Source: Nocardioides sp. zg-1308 (lineage in GTDB: Bacteria > Actinomycetota > Actinomycetes > Propionibacteriales > Nocardioidaceae). Taken from it: a DNA stretch of 64,000 bases. Made by a program: the position numbers and the translations under genes. The notes beneath the pieces were generated by a model. That model saw only the letters and a program-made list of their open reading frames with translations. It did not search any database and was not told the origin of the DNA. The stretch covers positions 1 to 64,000 of the forward strand of contig NZ_JABJQY010000005.1 of assembly GCF_013155375.1 (NCBI RefSeq). Direction: 5' to 3'. Positions 42,750-51,171 of the stretch are shown piece by piece. How positions within the stretch are numbered: the first letter of the stretch is position 1; the number at the start of each line of letters is the position of its first letter.

Positions 42750-43933
42750 GGCAGCCTCGCCTGCTTCATCTGCCGCGAGGCGTAGACGTTGCCGATCACG
42801 GTCCCGTCGAGCCATGCGGTGAGCCGCTCGGCCTCCCGGTCGAGGGCGTCCCGCCCGGCCGGCTCGACGTCGTCGAGCAGGGAGAGGCGCACCACGCCCG
42901 CGTCGTCCTGCACCCAGCAGCCGACGACGCGGCCGTCCCACCACGCGGTGGTGCCGGCGTTGCCGTTGGTGTCGAAGAGGTAGGGCACGTGGGCAGGGTC
43001 GAGGTAGAAGGCCCGGGACCGCCAGCCCATGACGGTCGGGTCGAGCGTCGGCAGCAGGGCGGCCCACGGCTCGACCGGCCCCACGTCGGTGTCGTCGGGC
43101 AGCACCCAGCCGCTGGAGCCGTCGTCCAGGGCGACCTCGACCGCCTCGAGGTCGGCGAGCGCCCGGGTCACGGCCGTCTTCGTCGAGCCGAGCCACCACT
43201 GCAGGTCGGCCGCCGTGCCCGGCCCGAAGGTGCCCAGCCAGCGGCGTACGAGCTCGGCGTAGCCGGCGGCCTCGTCCAACGGTGCCGGGACCGTGTCGAG
43301 CCAGTCCTCCGCGCGGGTCCACGTCGGCTTGTTGAGCCGCCAGTGCCCGGCGTTGCGGCCGCGCAGCGCGGCGCCCTCCAGGCCGAGGTGGGTGAGCACC
43401 CACGGCGCCACCGGCACGGCCCGGTCGTAGGGCTTGCCCGAGTCGCCACCGACCGTCCCGGCGAGCTCGGGCACCTGTGCGCGCAGCTCGGCGGCGGTGG
43501 CGGGGCCGGCGGCCAACCGGGCGAGGGTGGCGTCGCGGGCCGCCGCGAGCCACGCCTCACCGTCCTCGGCGATGCCGGCCGCGGCGATGGCCTTGGCGAT
43601 GCGCCGGCCCTCGGCGGTGGCGACGCGCGCCGACGCGCTGCCCCAGGCGGCGGGGAGCAGCTCGCGCGGGAACACGAACAGCGTCCGTCGCATCGCCAGC
43701 TGCTTGACGACCGAGCGCTCGTCGTGGAGCGCGGCGTCGACGTCCTGCGGGGCGAGGCCCTTGGAGCGGGCTGCGACGGCGAGGTGGACGGTCGCCGCCT
43801 CCGTGGCGTGGAGCACCGTCATCGCCCGGGTGACCGCGAGGACGCTGTCGAGCCGGTGCGCGGGCGCCAGCGCGTGGCGTACGCCGATCCGGCTCCGACG
43901 CTCGGAGTCGCTGATCCTGCGCAGTGCCGTCAT
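42746..43933 (-). CDS. Winged-helix DNA-binding protein (HTH_42, AlkZ-like)
   Basis: 395 residues of the HTH_42 superfamily, which includes DNA glycosylases that remove alkylated or cross-linked bases. MTVLHATEAATVHLAVAARS near 38-57, LFVFPREL and ADLQWWLG follow the family pattern. The Gln-based catalytic motif of AlkZ is not obvious near the N-terminus, so glycosylase activity is uncertain. It ends tail-to-tail with the kinase gene, overlapping by 4 nt. Confidence 0.75.
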   Translation of the reverse strand: MTALRRISDSERRSRIGVRHALAPAHRLDSVLAVTRAMTVLHATEAATVHLAVAARSKGLAPQDVDAALHDERSVVKQLAMRRTLFVFPRELLPAAWGSASARVATAEGRRIAKAIAAAGIAEDGEAWLAAARDATLARLAAGPATAAELRAQVPELAGTVGGDSGKPYDRAVPVAPWVLTHLGLEGAALRGRNAGHWRLNKPTWTRAEDWLDTVPAPLDEAAGYAELVRRWLGTFGPGTAADLQWWLGSTKTAVTRALADLEAVEVALDDGSSGWVLPDDTDVGPVEPWAALLPTLDPTVMGWRSRAFYLDPAHVPYLFDTNGNAGTTAWWDGRVVGCWVQDDAGVVRLSLLDDVEPAGRDALDREAERLTAWLDGTVIGNVYASRQMKQARLP

Positions 43934-43957
43934 CGGTGCGTCCCCTGGTCCGGTGGG

Positions 43958-45142
43958 TCAGTCGCGGTGGGACTTGCCCGGCAGGTCGAGCATGCGCTGC
44001 AGCGCCACCAGGGCGTCCGCCTCGGTCTCGGGGTCCACGACGATCCGGTTGACGACCGTGCCCGCGACGAGGTTCTCGAGCGCCCACACGAGGTGCGGCA
44101 GGTCGATGCGGTTCATCGTGGAGCAGTAGCAGACGTTGCGGTCGAGGAAGACGATCGTCTTGTCCGGGTGGGCGTCCGCGAGCCGCTTGACGAGGTTGAG
44201 CTCCGTCCCGATGGCCCACACGGTGCCGGGCTCGGCGGCCTCGATCGTCTTGATGATGAACTCGGTCGACCCCACGAGGTCGGCCTTCAGCACCACCTCG
44301 TGCTTGCACTCCGGGTGCACCAGCACCCTGATCCCGGGGTGCTGGGCGCGCAGCTCGTCGACGACGTCCTCGGAGAAGCGGCCGTGGACCGAGCAGTGGC
44401 CCTTCCACAGGATCATCCGGGCCCGCTGGAGCTCCTCGGCGCTCAGGCCCCCGCCCGGCTGCTGGGGGTCCCACACGACGCACTCGTCGAGCGCGATGCC
44501 CATCTGCAGCACGGCGGTGTTGCGACCGAGGTGCTGGTCGGGCAGGAACAGGACCTTGGCCCCGTCGGCGAGGCCGGCCTTCTGGTCGAACGCCCACTCC
44601 AGCGCCACGTCGGCGTTGGAGGAGGTGCAGACCACGCCGCCGTTGCGGCCGCAGAACGCCTTGATGTCGGCGCTGGAGTTCATGTAGGTCACCGGCACGA
44701 CGCTGTCCTGGATGCCGGCGTCGGCCATGGCGTCCCAGGCGTCCTCGACCTGGCGCAGCCGGGCCATGTCGGCCATCGAGCACCCGGCCGCGAGGTCCGG
44801 CAGGACCACCTGCTGGGCGGGGGAGGTGAGGATGTCGGCCGACTCGGCCATGAAGTGCACGCCGCAGAAGACGATGAACTCCGCGTCCGGTCGCGCGGCG
44901 GCGTCGCGGGCGAGCTTGAAGGAGTCACCGGTGACGTCGGCGAACTGGATGACCTCGTCGCGCTGGTAGTGGTGGCCGAGCACGAACACCCGCTCGCCCA
45001 GCGCCTCCTTGGCCGCGCGCGCCCGGGCGACCAGGTCCGGGTCGGAGGCCGCCGGCAGGTCCCCCGGGCACTCCACGCCGCGCTCGGCGTCGAGGTCGCG
45101 GCCCTTGCCGAGGGGGAGGAGCGGCAGGTCGACGATGCTCAT
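43958..45142 (-). CDS. nadA: Quinolinate synthase
   Basis: 394 residues; it condenses iminoaspartate with dihydroxyacetone phosphate on a 4Fe-4S cluster for NAD synthesis. VLGHHYQRDEVIQFAD, FCGVHFMAESADIL, DQHLGRNTA and HPECKHEVV are diagnostic and supply the conserved cysteines. nadB and nadC are not in the adjacent genes seen here. The -10 element TAGGAT lies 6 nt before the ATG. Confidence 0.95.
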   Translation of the reverse strand: MSIVDLPLLPLGKGRDLDAERGVECPGDLPAASDPDLVARARAAKEALGERVFVLGHHYQRDEVIQFADVTGDSFKLARDAAARPDAEFIVFCGVHFMAESADILTSPAQQVVLPDLAAGCSMADMARLRQVEDAWDAMADAGIQDSVVPVTYMNSSADIKAFCGRNGGVVCTSSNADVALEWAFDQKAGLADGAKVLFLPDQHLGRNTAVLQMGIALDECVVWDPQQPGGGLSAEELQRARMILWKGHCSVHGRFSEDVVDELRAQHPGIRVLVHPECKHEVVLKADLVGSTEFIIKTIEAAEPGTVWAIGTELNLVKRLADAHPDKTIVFLDRNVCYCSTMNRIDLPHLVWALENLVAGTVVNRIVVDPETEADALVALQRMLDLPGKSHRD

Positions 45143-45148
45143 GGCGCC

Positions 45149-45154
45149 ATCCTA
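45149..45154 (-). promoter_or_regulatory. Putative -10 element of nadA (leaderless)
   Basis: On the minus strand TAGGAT lies 6 nt before the ATG at 45142. Confidence 0.5.
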
Positions 45155-45197
45155 AGAGGGGACCCGGCCGGAGCCCCTGTGCTGGCAGGCTGGGGGT

Positions 45198-46421
45198 ATG
45201 TCACGACGCGGAGAAGTGCTCGCCCTGGTGCAGGCAGGCGGCCAGGGGTCCCGGATGGACGTGCTGACGCGGGAGCGCGCCAAGCCGGCGCTGCCCTTCG
45301 GCGGGGTGCACCGGCTGATCGACTTCGCGCTGTCGGGCCTGGTCCACGCGGACCTCTCCGACGTGTGGGTCTCGCTGGAGTACCAGGTCACCTCCATCGA
45401 CGACTACCTCTCCGGTGGGCGGCCGTGGAGCCTGGACCGCAACCGCGGCGGCTTCCGCCGCATCGTGCCGCAGACCGGGACCGGCCCGGCGACCGAGAGC
45501 GGGTTCGCCCACGGCAACGGAGACCTGCTGCTGCGGATGTCGGCCGACATCGAGTCCTTCGGTGCGCGCACGCTGGCGGTGTGCAGCGCCGACCACGTGT
45601 TCAACATGGACCTCGCGCCCGTGATCGAGGAGCACGTCGCCTCCGGTCGCGTCGCGACCGTGCTGACGAGCGAGGTGGCCAAGCGGGACGCCTCCGACAA
45701 CGTCGTGGTGCTGGCGGACGAGGACGGCACCATCACCGGCGTCGAGCACAAGCCGGCGCGCCCCTCGGGCGGCACGGTCGCGACCGAGATCTTCCTCTAC
45801 GACACCGAGGTGCTCCTTGGCGTGCTGCAGGACCTGCGGCGCGAGCTCTCCGGCGACGAGGACGGCGACAGCGGCATCGGCGACTTCGGCGAGCACCTGC
45901 TGCCGCGACTCGTGGAGACCGGCCGGGCCAGGGCCGTACCGCTCACCGGCTACTGGCGCGACGTCGGCCAGCCGTCGCTCTACCTCCAGTCCCACCGCGA
46001 CCTCCTCGCCGGCCGGGTCGACGTCTTCGACCACCCCGGCCGGCCGGTGATCTCGCACTGGCCCGACCGGCCCGCCGCGCGCGTACGGGCGTCCGGCGAG
46101 TGCCGCGACTCCGTGGTGTCGCCGGGTGCGGACGTCGGCGGCCTCGTGGTCGGCAGCGTCCTCGGGCCGGGCGTCGTGGTGGAGAAGGGCGCCGAGGTCC
46201 ACGACAGCGTCGTGATGGAAGACTGCGTCATCCGCGCCGGCGCGGTCGTGCGCACCGCCATCCTGGACGAGCGCTGCGAGGTCGTGCGCCGGACGACCGT
46301 CGGCTCGGAGTCGTCGCGCAGGCGGGCTCGCGACGAGGACCTCGTGCTCGTCGGGCGCGACTCGCGGGTCGACCTCGACATCGCGGCCGGAGCACGCCTC
46401 GAGCCGGGCTCGGGCGGCTAG
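45198..46421 (+). CDS. GlgC-like sugar nucleotidyltransferase
   Basis: 407 residues. The N-terminal nucleotidyltransferase domain has QAGGQGSRMDVLTRERAKPA, the ADP-glucose pyrophosphorylase signature, with PFGG and YWRDVGQPSLY further on; the C-terminal 130 residues form a left-handed beta-helix of hexapeptide repeats. It probably makes ADP-glucose or a related sugar nucleotide. As a solitary gene without glg neighbours it may be a paralogue of glgC rather than the main enzyme. Confidence 0.8.
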   Translation: MSRRGEVLALVQAGGQGSRMDVLTRERAKPALPFGGVHRLIDFALSGLVHADLSDVWVSLEYQVTSIDDYLSGGRPWSLDRNRGGFRRIVPQTGTGPATESGFAHGNGDLLLRMSADIESFGARTLAVCSADHVFNMDLAPVIEEHVASGRVATVLTSEVAKRDASDNVVVLADEDGTITGVEHKPARPSGGTVATEIFLYDTEVLLGVLQDLRRELSGDEDGDSGIGDFGEHLLPRLVETGRARAVPLTGYWRDVGQPSLYLQSHRDLLAGRVDVFDHPGRPVISHWPDRPAARVRASGECRDSVVSPGADVGGLVVGSVLGPGVVVEKGAEVHDSVVMEDCVIRAGAVVRTAILDERCEVVRRTTVGSESSRRRARDEDLVLVGRDSRVDLDIAAGARLEPGSGG

Positions 46422-46428
46422 CGCGTCC

Positions 46429-47316
46429 TCAGAGGAGGCTGCCGTGGTGCAGGTAGGGCACCGGCGGCTTCATCCGGCGCAGGCACAGGTAGCCGCTCTG
46501 GTGGATCGCGAGCCGCGCCGCCAGCCCGACGTCGAGGGCCCAGGCGTTGGCGGCGGTGACGTGCTGCACCGACACCTGTGACCCGGGGCGGGTCGAGGCC
46601 AGCGCCTCCCACATCAGCCGGGCGGCCGTACGCCGGTTGGTGGCCGCGACCAGCACCGGCACCCCGTCGTCGTCGACATAGGCGTAGCCCGAGCCGGTCG
46701 AGTGGTCCGTGACGACCAGGCGGAACTGCGCGAGCAGCAGCTCGTGGTCCGAGAGGTGCGCGGCGCCGCGGGTGCGCCGGTCGACCGAGTCCATCAGGTC
46801 GATGTCGCTCGCCGTGCCCTCGCGGACACGCTCGACCACCGGGATGGCGTCGCGGTCAACGACCCCGGTGAGCATCATCTGCGGGTGCAGGTCGAAGCCG
46901 GCCAGCCGGTAGCGGCGTACGGCGCCGGGGTCGGCGCTGGCGGAGAACATGCCGCGCAGGCACCCACGGCCGTGGTGCATGGCCGCCGCGAGCAGCTGGG
47001 CGCCGATGCCCTGCCCCTGGTGCTCGGGCCGGACGGCGAAGGACGCGAGGATCCACATGAGCTCGCGGACGCGTGACACCGCACCACCCACGACGGCCCC
47101 GTCCACCTCCGCGACCCAGCACCCACCGGGGTCCGTGACCAGCGCCTGCCCCGTCCGGTGGAGCCAGTGCCCGTTGCGGGACGCCGGGCGGCGCACGGGG
47201 TCGGGCCAGGCGCGCTGGTAGGTCCGGGCGTCGACCTCGTAGTAGCTGGTCGCCGTGATGTCGGCGAGGTCCTCGAGGTCCTCGCGGCGCATCGGCCGGA
47301 TGACGGGTGCGGTCAC
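46429..47316 (-). CDS. GNAT-family acetyltransferase, two-domain
   Basis: 295 residues. The N-terminal GNAT domain has FAVRPEHQGQGIGAQLL (acetyl-CoA loop), and the C-terminal half looks like a second, degenerate GNAT-like domain (SDHELLLAQF, ANRRTAARLMWEAL-type region). The GTG start overlaps the SRPBCC gene stop (GTGA). Substrate unknown. Confidence 0.75.
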   Translation of the reverse strand: MTAPVIRPMRREDLEDLADITATSYYEVDARTYQRAWPDPVRRPASRNGHWLHRTGQALVTDPGGCWVAEVDGAVVGGAVSRVRELMWILASFAVRPEHQGQGIGAQLLAAAMHHGRGCLRGMFSASADPGAVRRYRLAGFDLHPQMMLTGVVDRDAIPVVERVREGTASDIDLMDSVDRRTRGAAHLSDHELLLAQFRLVVTDHSTGSGYAYVDDDGVPVLVAATNRRTAARLMWEALASTRPGSQVSVQHVTAANAWALDVGLAARLAIHQSGYLCLRRMKPPVPYLHHGSLL

Positions 47317-47729
47317 GACACGTGCGCGGCGTAGCGGCGGAGCAGGTCGTCCCAGTGGGTGTACGTGGCGCGCACGTCCTCGCTGCCCTCGGTCCAGCCG
47401 CGGTGCTCGAGGTGGACCAGTGTCCCCTCGGGCGTGTCGGTGAAGGTGACGTCGAGAGTGGTCGGCTCCTCCTCGGCGTGGCCGAGCCAGAACTCCTGCG
47501 TGTAGCGGCCGATCGGGTCCCACCCGACGACCCGGCCCCAGACGTACTGCTCGTCGCCGTGCACGCTCGCCACGGGCCCGTCGGGATCGATCGCGATGCC
47601 GGTGTAGGCGGCCGGGTCGGGGGTCAGCATGGGGTCCCACCACTCGCCCATCTGGGCGGTGAAGCCGACGAAGGCCTCGGTGGTCGTCACCGGCACGGTG
47701 ACCTCCGCGACGATGGGATCGAGAGTCAT
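47313..47729 (-). CDS. SRPBCC-domain (AHSA1-like) protein
   Basis: 138 residues with the START/AHSA1-like ligand-binding fold: VPVTTTEAFVGFT at the N-terminus, VDPIGRYTQEFW-type strands, and a C-terminal helix after HRGWTEG. The ligand or role is not known. Coupled to the downstream GNAT gene. Confidence 0.75.
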   Translation of the reverse strand: MTLDPIVAEVTVPVTTTEAFVGFTAQMGEWWDPMLTPDPAAYTGIAIDPDGPVASVHGDEQYVWGRVVGWDPIGRYTQEFWLGHAEEEPTTLDVTFTDTPEGTLVHLEHRGWTEGSEDVRATYTHWDDLLRRYAAHVS

Positions 47730-47783
47730 GCCGCAAGCATGCCGGAACCGGGGCAGCGGGGGCGGTGCTGGATCATGGCCGCC

Positions 47784-48866
47784 ATGCGTGTCCTCATCGC
47801 CCCCGACAAGTTCGCCGGCACCCTCACCGCGGTGCAGGCGGCCGAGGCGATCGCCACCGGGTGGCGCCGCCAGTCACCCCACGACGACCTCGACCTGGCG
47901 CCGATGGCCGACGGCGGACCCGGGTTCGTGGACGTCCTGCACGCCGCGCTCGGAGGTGAGCTCTCCGCCGTGACGGTCTCCGGCCCGCACGGGGCCTCGG
48001 TTCCCGCCGTCGTGCTGCGCGTGGCGGGGACGGCGTACGTCGAGAGCGCGCAGGCGGTCGGGCCGCACCTGGTCGACGGCGACGCCGAGACGGCGTCCAG
48101 CAGGGGCGTCGGCGAGCTCGTGCTGGCCGCCGTCGAGGGCGGCGCGCGGACGGTCGTCGTGGGACTGGGCGGCTCGGGCACGAACGACGGCGGAGCCGGC
48201 CTGCTGGCCGCCCTCGGCGCGACCTCCGACGGCACGCTGGACCGGGGCGCGGCCGGACTGGCCTCCGTGTCCGAGGTCGACCTCGCGGGCGCCCGGGAGC
48301 GGCTGGCCGGTGTCACGCTCGTCGCGGCGAGCGATGTCGACAACCCGCTCACGGGGCTCTTCGGGGCCACCAAGACCTACGGGCCGCAGAAGGGCGTCGG
48401 CGAGGACCGGATCGCCGAGGTCGACGGCTGGCTGGAGGGGTTCGCCGCCGCCACGGACCGGCGTACGTCCCTCGAGAAGGGCGCGGGCGCCGCGGGCGGC
48501 ATCGGCTACGCCCTGCTCGTGCTCGGTGCGACCCGCGAGCCCGGCATCGGCTTCGTCACCGACGCGGTCTCGCTGGCCGAGCGCGCCCGCCGCGCGGACC
48601 TGGTGGTGACGGGGGAGGGCGCCTTCGACTTCTCCTCCCGCGCCGGCAAGGTGCCCTACGGCGTGGCCGGCGTGGCCTCCGAGGCCCTGCGCCCCTGCAT
48701 CGCGCTCGCCGGCCAGGTCCTGGTGGGCTCACGCGAGATGCGCGCCCTCGGGATCGAGTCGGCGTACTCCGTCGTGGAGCTGGTCGGGGAGGAGCGCGCC
48801 TTCGCCGCCCCCGCCGAGGCCCTCACCGACCTCGCGCAGCGGGTGGCGCGGACGTGGTCGCGCTGA
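47784..48866 (+). CDS. Glycerate kinase (GlxK/GarK type)
   Basis: 360 residues. LIAPDKFAGTLTAVQAAEAI at the N-terminus, GLGGSGTNDGGAG and TGEGAFDFSSRAGK are the family signatures. It phosphorylates glycerate with ATP, feeding glycolysis. ATG 47784 is chosen to match the usual MRVLIAPDKF start; an in-frame ATG at 47775 is possible. Low-complexity repeats follow the stop. Confidence 0.88.
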   Translation: MRVLIAPDKFAGTLTAVQAAEAIATGWRRQSPHDDLDLAPMADGGPGFVDVLHAALGGELSAVTVSGPHGASVPAVVLRVAGTAYVESAQAVGPHLVDGDAETASSRGVGELVLAAVEGGARTVVVGLGGSGTNDGGAGLLAALGATSDGTLDRGAAGLASVSEVDLAGARERLAGVTLVAASDVDNPLTGLFGATKTYGPQKGVGEDRIAEVDGWLEGFAAATDRRTSLEKGAGAAGGIGYALLVLGATREPGIGFVTDAVSLAERARRADLVVTGEGAFDFSSRAGKVPYGVAGVASEALRPCIALAGQVLVGSREMRALGIESAYSVVELVGEERAFAAPAEALTDLAQRVARTWSR

Positions 48867-48880
48867 GGGACGGGGGTCCT

Positions 48881-48973
48881 TCGTCCTCGTCCTCGTCCTC
48901 CGCCCGCCGCCCTCCGCCCTCCGCCCTCCGCCCTCCGCCCTCCGCCCTCGCCCTCCGCCCGCCGCCCGCCGCT
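48881..48973. repeat. C-rich low-complexity tandem repeats
   Basis: A TCGTCC hexamer run (48881-48900) passes into tandem heptamers of CCTCCGC type (about 48910-48959) and GCCGCCC repeats. It begins the 359-nt gene-free stretch 48867-49225, which otherwise holds the two repeat units at 48978-49114 and about 110 nt without visible signals. Confidence 0.75.
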
Positions 48974-48977
48974 GCTG

Positions 48978-49030
48978 GGTGGCGGCACATTGCGTCTGGC
49001 CGGGGTGCTGATCGGTCATCTGCCGCCACC
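48978..49030 (+). repeat. 53-bp palindromic repeat unit A
   Basis: Left arm GGTGGCGGCACATTGC (48978-48993), 21-nt spacer, right arm GTCATCTGCCGCCACC (49015-49030). The outer 10 bases of the arms pair perfectly. The CACAT-type arm is on the left, the reverse of the units downstream of the gene. Confidence 0.85.
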
Positions 49031-49061
49031 TTCACGAGGGGCGACGGCCGTCACCCGGCAT

Positions 49062-49114
49062 GGTGGCGGCACATTGCGTGTGGCGGGGTTGTCGATCGGT
49101 GATCTGCCGCCACC
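49062..49114 (+). repeat. 53-bp palindromic repeat unit B
   Basis: Left arm GGTGGCGGCACATTGC (49062-49077), identical to unit A, 21-nt spacer, right arm GTGATCTGCCGCCACC (49099-49114). It starts 84 bp after unit A and has the same orientation. Confidence 0.85.
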
Positions 49115-49225
49115 TTCGCCGGGGGCGAGCCACCGGGAGTCCACAGGTGACCCCGACACCCGGCAGTCCCCAGGCTCGACCAGCGACATGGGCGGAGACC
49201 GCCCTGACGGCCTCAACCTGCGGTC

Positions 49226-50185
49226 ATGGGATCGAGCGAGCCGGTCAGGGGACACCGCCGGGGCCGGGAGTGGGCTCACGTCACCTACGGGATCCACCGT
49301 GGCGCGACGGCGCCTGACCCCGTCGAGCACCCACCGTTCTGGGACGAGGACGACCTCGCCGGTTGGCAGCTGCTCCTGACCGACGACGGAGCGTTCACCG
49401 GTCTGACGGCCCTCGAGGTCTGGGGCGTCCCGCATCCGCCGCTGCCCGCCGAGTGCCCGGTCTTCCTGGCACTCGGGAAGGACGACCCGCGACCGCTGCG
49501 TCGCGGCGTCCACACCAGCCGGCACGTGCGCCCGGTGCCGTACGCCATTCAGCGCGGTCTGCGGGTCGCCGTCGTCGCCGAGGCGCTTGCCGCAGCCGGC
49601 CGCTGGGTCGGGCTCATCGACCTCGTGGCGATGGTCGACGCGGCCCTCCAGCTCGAGCTCGTGGCCGAGGAGGAGCTCAGTGAGGTGGCTGCGACGAGGC
49701 GTCCGGGCGCCCGTCGACTGCGGGAGGCGCTCATCCTGGTGGACGGACGCTCGCAGTCGCTCTGGGAGTCGTTGCTGAGGCTGGTGCACGTCTCGTGCGG
49801 GATCGACGTCGAGCCCCAGTGGACGTTGACGGACGGCGACGGCGTCTTCGTCGCCGCCGCGGACCTGTGGCTGTGCGGCACGACGGCGCTGCACGAGTTC
49901 GACGGGGACGAGCACGAGAAGGCGCCCCGACGGGTGCAGGACCGGCGACGTGACCGCCGTATCGAGAGGCAGGGCTTCACGCGTCGCGGCTACACGGCGG
50001 GTGACGTCATCCACCGCGCGGTGACCATCCTCGAGGACGCCGACCGGGCGCTCGACCGGCCGCACGACCCCGCGCGGATCAGGCTGTGGCACGCGCTCCT
50101 GCGTGACTCGCTCTTCACCCCCGCCGGCCGGGCGGCGCTCCTCGCACGCGTCCCTGCGGCGCCCGTGCGACGTCGTACGGCGTGA
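49226..50185 (+). CDS. AbiEi-like plus DUF559/Vsr-fold nuclease protein bracketed by repeats
   Basis: 319 residues. The N-terminal part (about 50-180; GAFTGLTALEVWGVPHPPLP) resembles AbiEi-type antitoxin domains. The C-terminal part (about 180-290; SLWESLLRL, AADLWLCGTTALHEFDGDEHE, RRIERQGF) fits the DUF559/Vsr-like endonuclease fold, with Asp of AADLW, Glu and Asp of HEFDGDEH and the distal His as candidate catalytic residues. No ribosome-binding site precedes the ATG. Two 53-bp repeat units lie upstream and two, reversed, begin 2 nt after the stop. Activity is inferred from fold motifs only. Confidence 0.75.
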   Translation: MGSSEPVRGHRRGREWAHVTYGIHRGATAPDPVEHPPFWDEDDLAGWQLLLTDDGAFTGLTALEVWGVPHPPLPAECPVFLALGKDDPRPLRRGVHTSRHVRPVPYAIQRGLRVAVVAEALAAAGRWVGLIDLVAMVDAALQLELVAEEELSEVAATRRPGARRLREALILVDGRSQSLWESLLRLVHVSCGIDVEPQWTLTDGDGVFVAAADLWLCGTTALHEFDGDEHEKAPRRVQDRRRDRRIERQGFTRRGYTAGDVIHRAVTILEDADRALDRPHDPARIRLWHALLRDSLFTPAGRAALLARVPAAPVRRRTA

Positions 50186-50186
50186 G

Positions 50187-50239
50187 GGTGGCGGCAGATC
50201 CCCTGGAAGGGCCGGTCGGCGCCGCGATGTGCCGCCACC
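50187..50239 (-). repeat. 53-bp palindromic repeat unit C
   Basis: Left arm GGTGGCGGCAGATC plus CC (50187-50202), 21-nt spacer, right arm GCGATGTGCCGCCACC (50224-50239). The CACAT-type arm is on the right, so it is inverted relative to units A and B. It starts 2 nt after the nuclease gene stop. Confidence 0.85.
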
Positions 50240-50258
50240 TTTCCGAGGGCCCGTCCAG

Positions 50259-50311
50259 GGTGGCGGCAGATCGCCTCGAACGGCCGGTTCAACCCGCGAT
50301 GTGCCGCCACC
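50259..50311 (-). repeat. 53-bp palindromic repeat unit D
   Basis: Left arm GGTGGCGGCAGATCGC (50259-50274) and right arm GCGATGTGCCGCCACC (50296-50311) pair at 15 of 16 positions. The spacer contains GAAC...GTTC, which extends the hairpin. It starts 72 bp after unit C, in the same orientation. Confidence 0.88.
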
Positions 50312-50445
50312 CCCGGCGGCAGGCAGTCGGCGCGGGAAGGAAGGCGGGCAGGCGGACCGCCCGAACCCGCGGCCGCCGTGGGGAATAACCCCGCGTGTGC
50401 GACCATTGGAACCTGCAGTACCCCGAGACTTCCTGGAGTGATGAG

Positions 50446-50805
50446 ATGACCGAGCAGGTCGAGACCACTGAGCGCCGCACCGACCAGATCAACCTCTCCG
50501 CTGTCGCCGCCGGCAAGGTGAAGAGCCTCCTGGAGCAGGAGGGTCGCGACGACCTGGCTCTGCGCATCTCCGTGCAGCCCGGTGGCTGCTCGGGCCTGCG
50601 CTACCAGCTCTTCTTCGACGAGCGGACCCTCGACGGCGACGTGACGACCGACTTCGACGGCGTGACCGTCGTCGTCGACCGGATGAGCGTCCCCTACCTC
50701 AACGGTGCCGAGATCGACTTCGTCGACACCATCGAGAAGCAGGGCTTTACCATCGACAACCCCAACGCGACCGGGTCCTGCGCCTGCGGCGACTCGTTCC
50801 ACTGA
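50446..50805 (+). CDS. erpA: A-type iron-sulfur carrier (ErpA/HesB family)
   Basis: 119 residues. The three cluster-binding cysteines Cys48 (GGCSG), Cys112 and Cys114 (SCACG) are present. It delivers Fe-S clusters to target enzymes; nadA and the Rieske protein QcrA in this window are possible clients. ATG 50446 is used because TGGAG lies upstream and the longer reading from 50395 has no support. Confidence 0.92.
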   Translation: MTEQVETTERRTDQINLSAVAAGKVKSLLEQEGRDDLALRISVQPGGCSGLRYQLFFDERTLDGDVTTDFDGVTVVVDRMSVPYLNGAEIDFVDTIEKQGFTIDNPNATGSCACGDSFH

Positions 50806-50845
50806 GCGAGGTCACGACCCGCGTGTCGAGACCTGACGCACCATG

Positions 50846-50881
50846 ACGAAGGGCCCCAGCCACCCGGCTGGGGCCCTTCGT
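50846..50881. terminator. Bidirectional terminator after erpA
   Basis: A perfect 16-bp stem (50846-50861 with 50866-50881) closes the loop ACCC, and pairing continues outward. It lies between erpA and the convergent small gene. Confidence 0.85.
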
Positions 50882-50909
50882 CGTACGTGGGTGGCGTGCC
50901 GGTCAGGCG

Positions 50910-51164
50910 TCAGTCCAGGTGCAGGTGCAGCGCGTTGGCCAGGCGGGCGGCGGCGTCGGAGACCCGGATCTCGCGCTTGCCGACCTCTGCCGGGTAGTCC
51001 TCGAAGCGCAGGCTCGGCGGTGCCGTCACCGCGGCCCGGGCGGCACGCTCGAGCGGGGAGCCGAGCCGCAGGTTGCGCCCGGCCTCCTCGCAGTCGGCGG
51101 CCAGCTCCGCGGGCGTGCCCAGCTCGTCGTGGACCAGGTGTGCGGGGTGTCGCGACGTCGTCAT
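50910..51164 (-). CDS. Conserved small protein of unknown function
   Basis: 84 residues, soluble, no cysteine pattern beyond one Cys, with REIRVSDAAARLANALHLHLD at the C-terminal end. I do not recognise the family. The minus-strand TAGCGT at 51177-51172 ends 7 nt before the ATG, which supports a real leaderless gene. It is divergent from adoK. Confidence 0.6.
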   Translation of the reverse strand: MTTSRHPAHLVHDELGTPAELAADCEEAGRNLRLGSPLERAARAAVTAPPSLRFEDYPAEVGKREIRVSDAAARLANALHLHLD

Positions 51165-51171
51165 GAGGTCG

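Noticed and set aside
42989..46456. A 1155-codon open frame antisense to the AlkZ-like gene and nadA
   Set aside because: It is Arg/Gly/Val/His-rich low-complexity translation typical of the shadow frame of high-GC genes, and the opposite strand encodes well-recognised proteins.
49226..50185. Insertion sequence transposase
   Set aside because: No DDE, tyrosine or serine recombinase motif is visible and there is no evident target duplication; the flanking repeats are palindromic units rather than simple terminal inverted repeats.
48881..50311. Possible CRISPR array
   Set aside because: The tandem heptamers and 53-bp units do not form regular repeat-spacer series and no cas genes are present.
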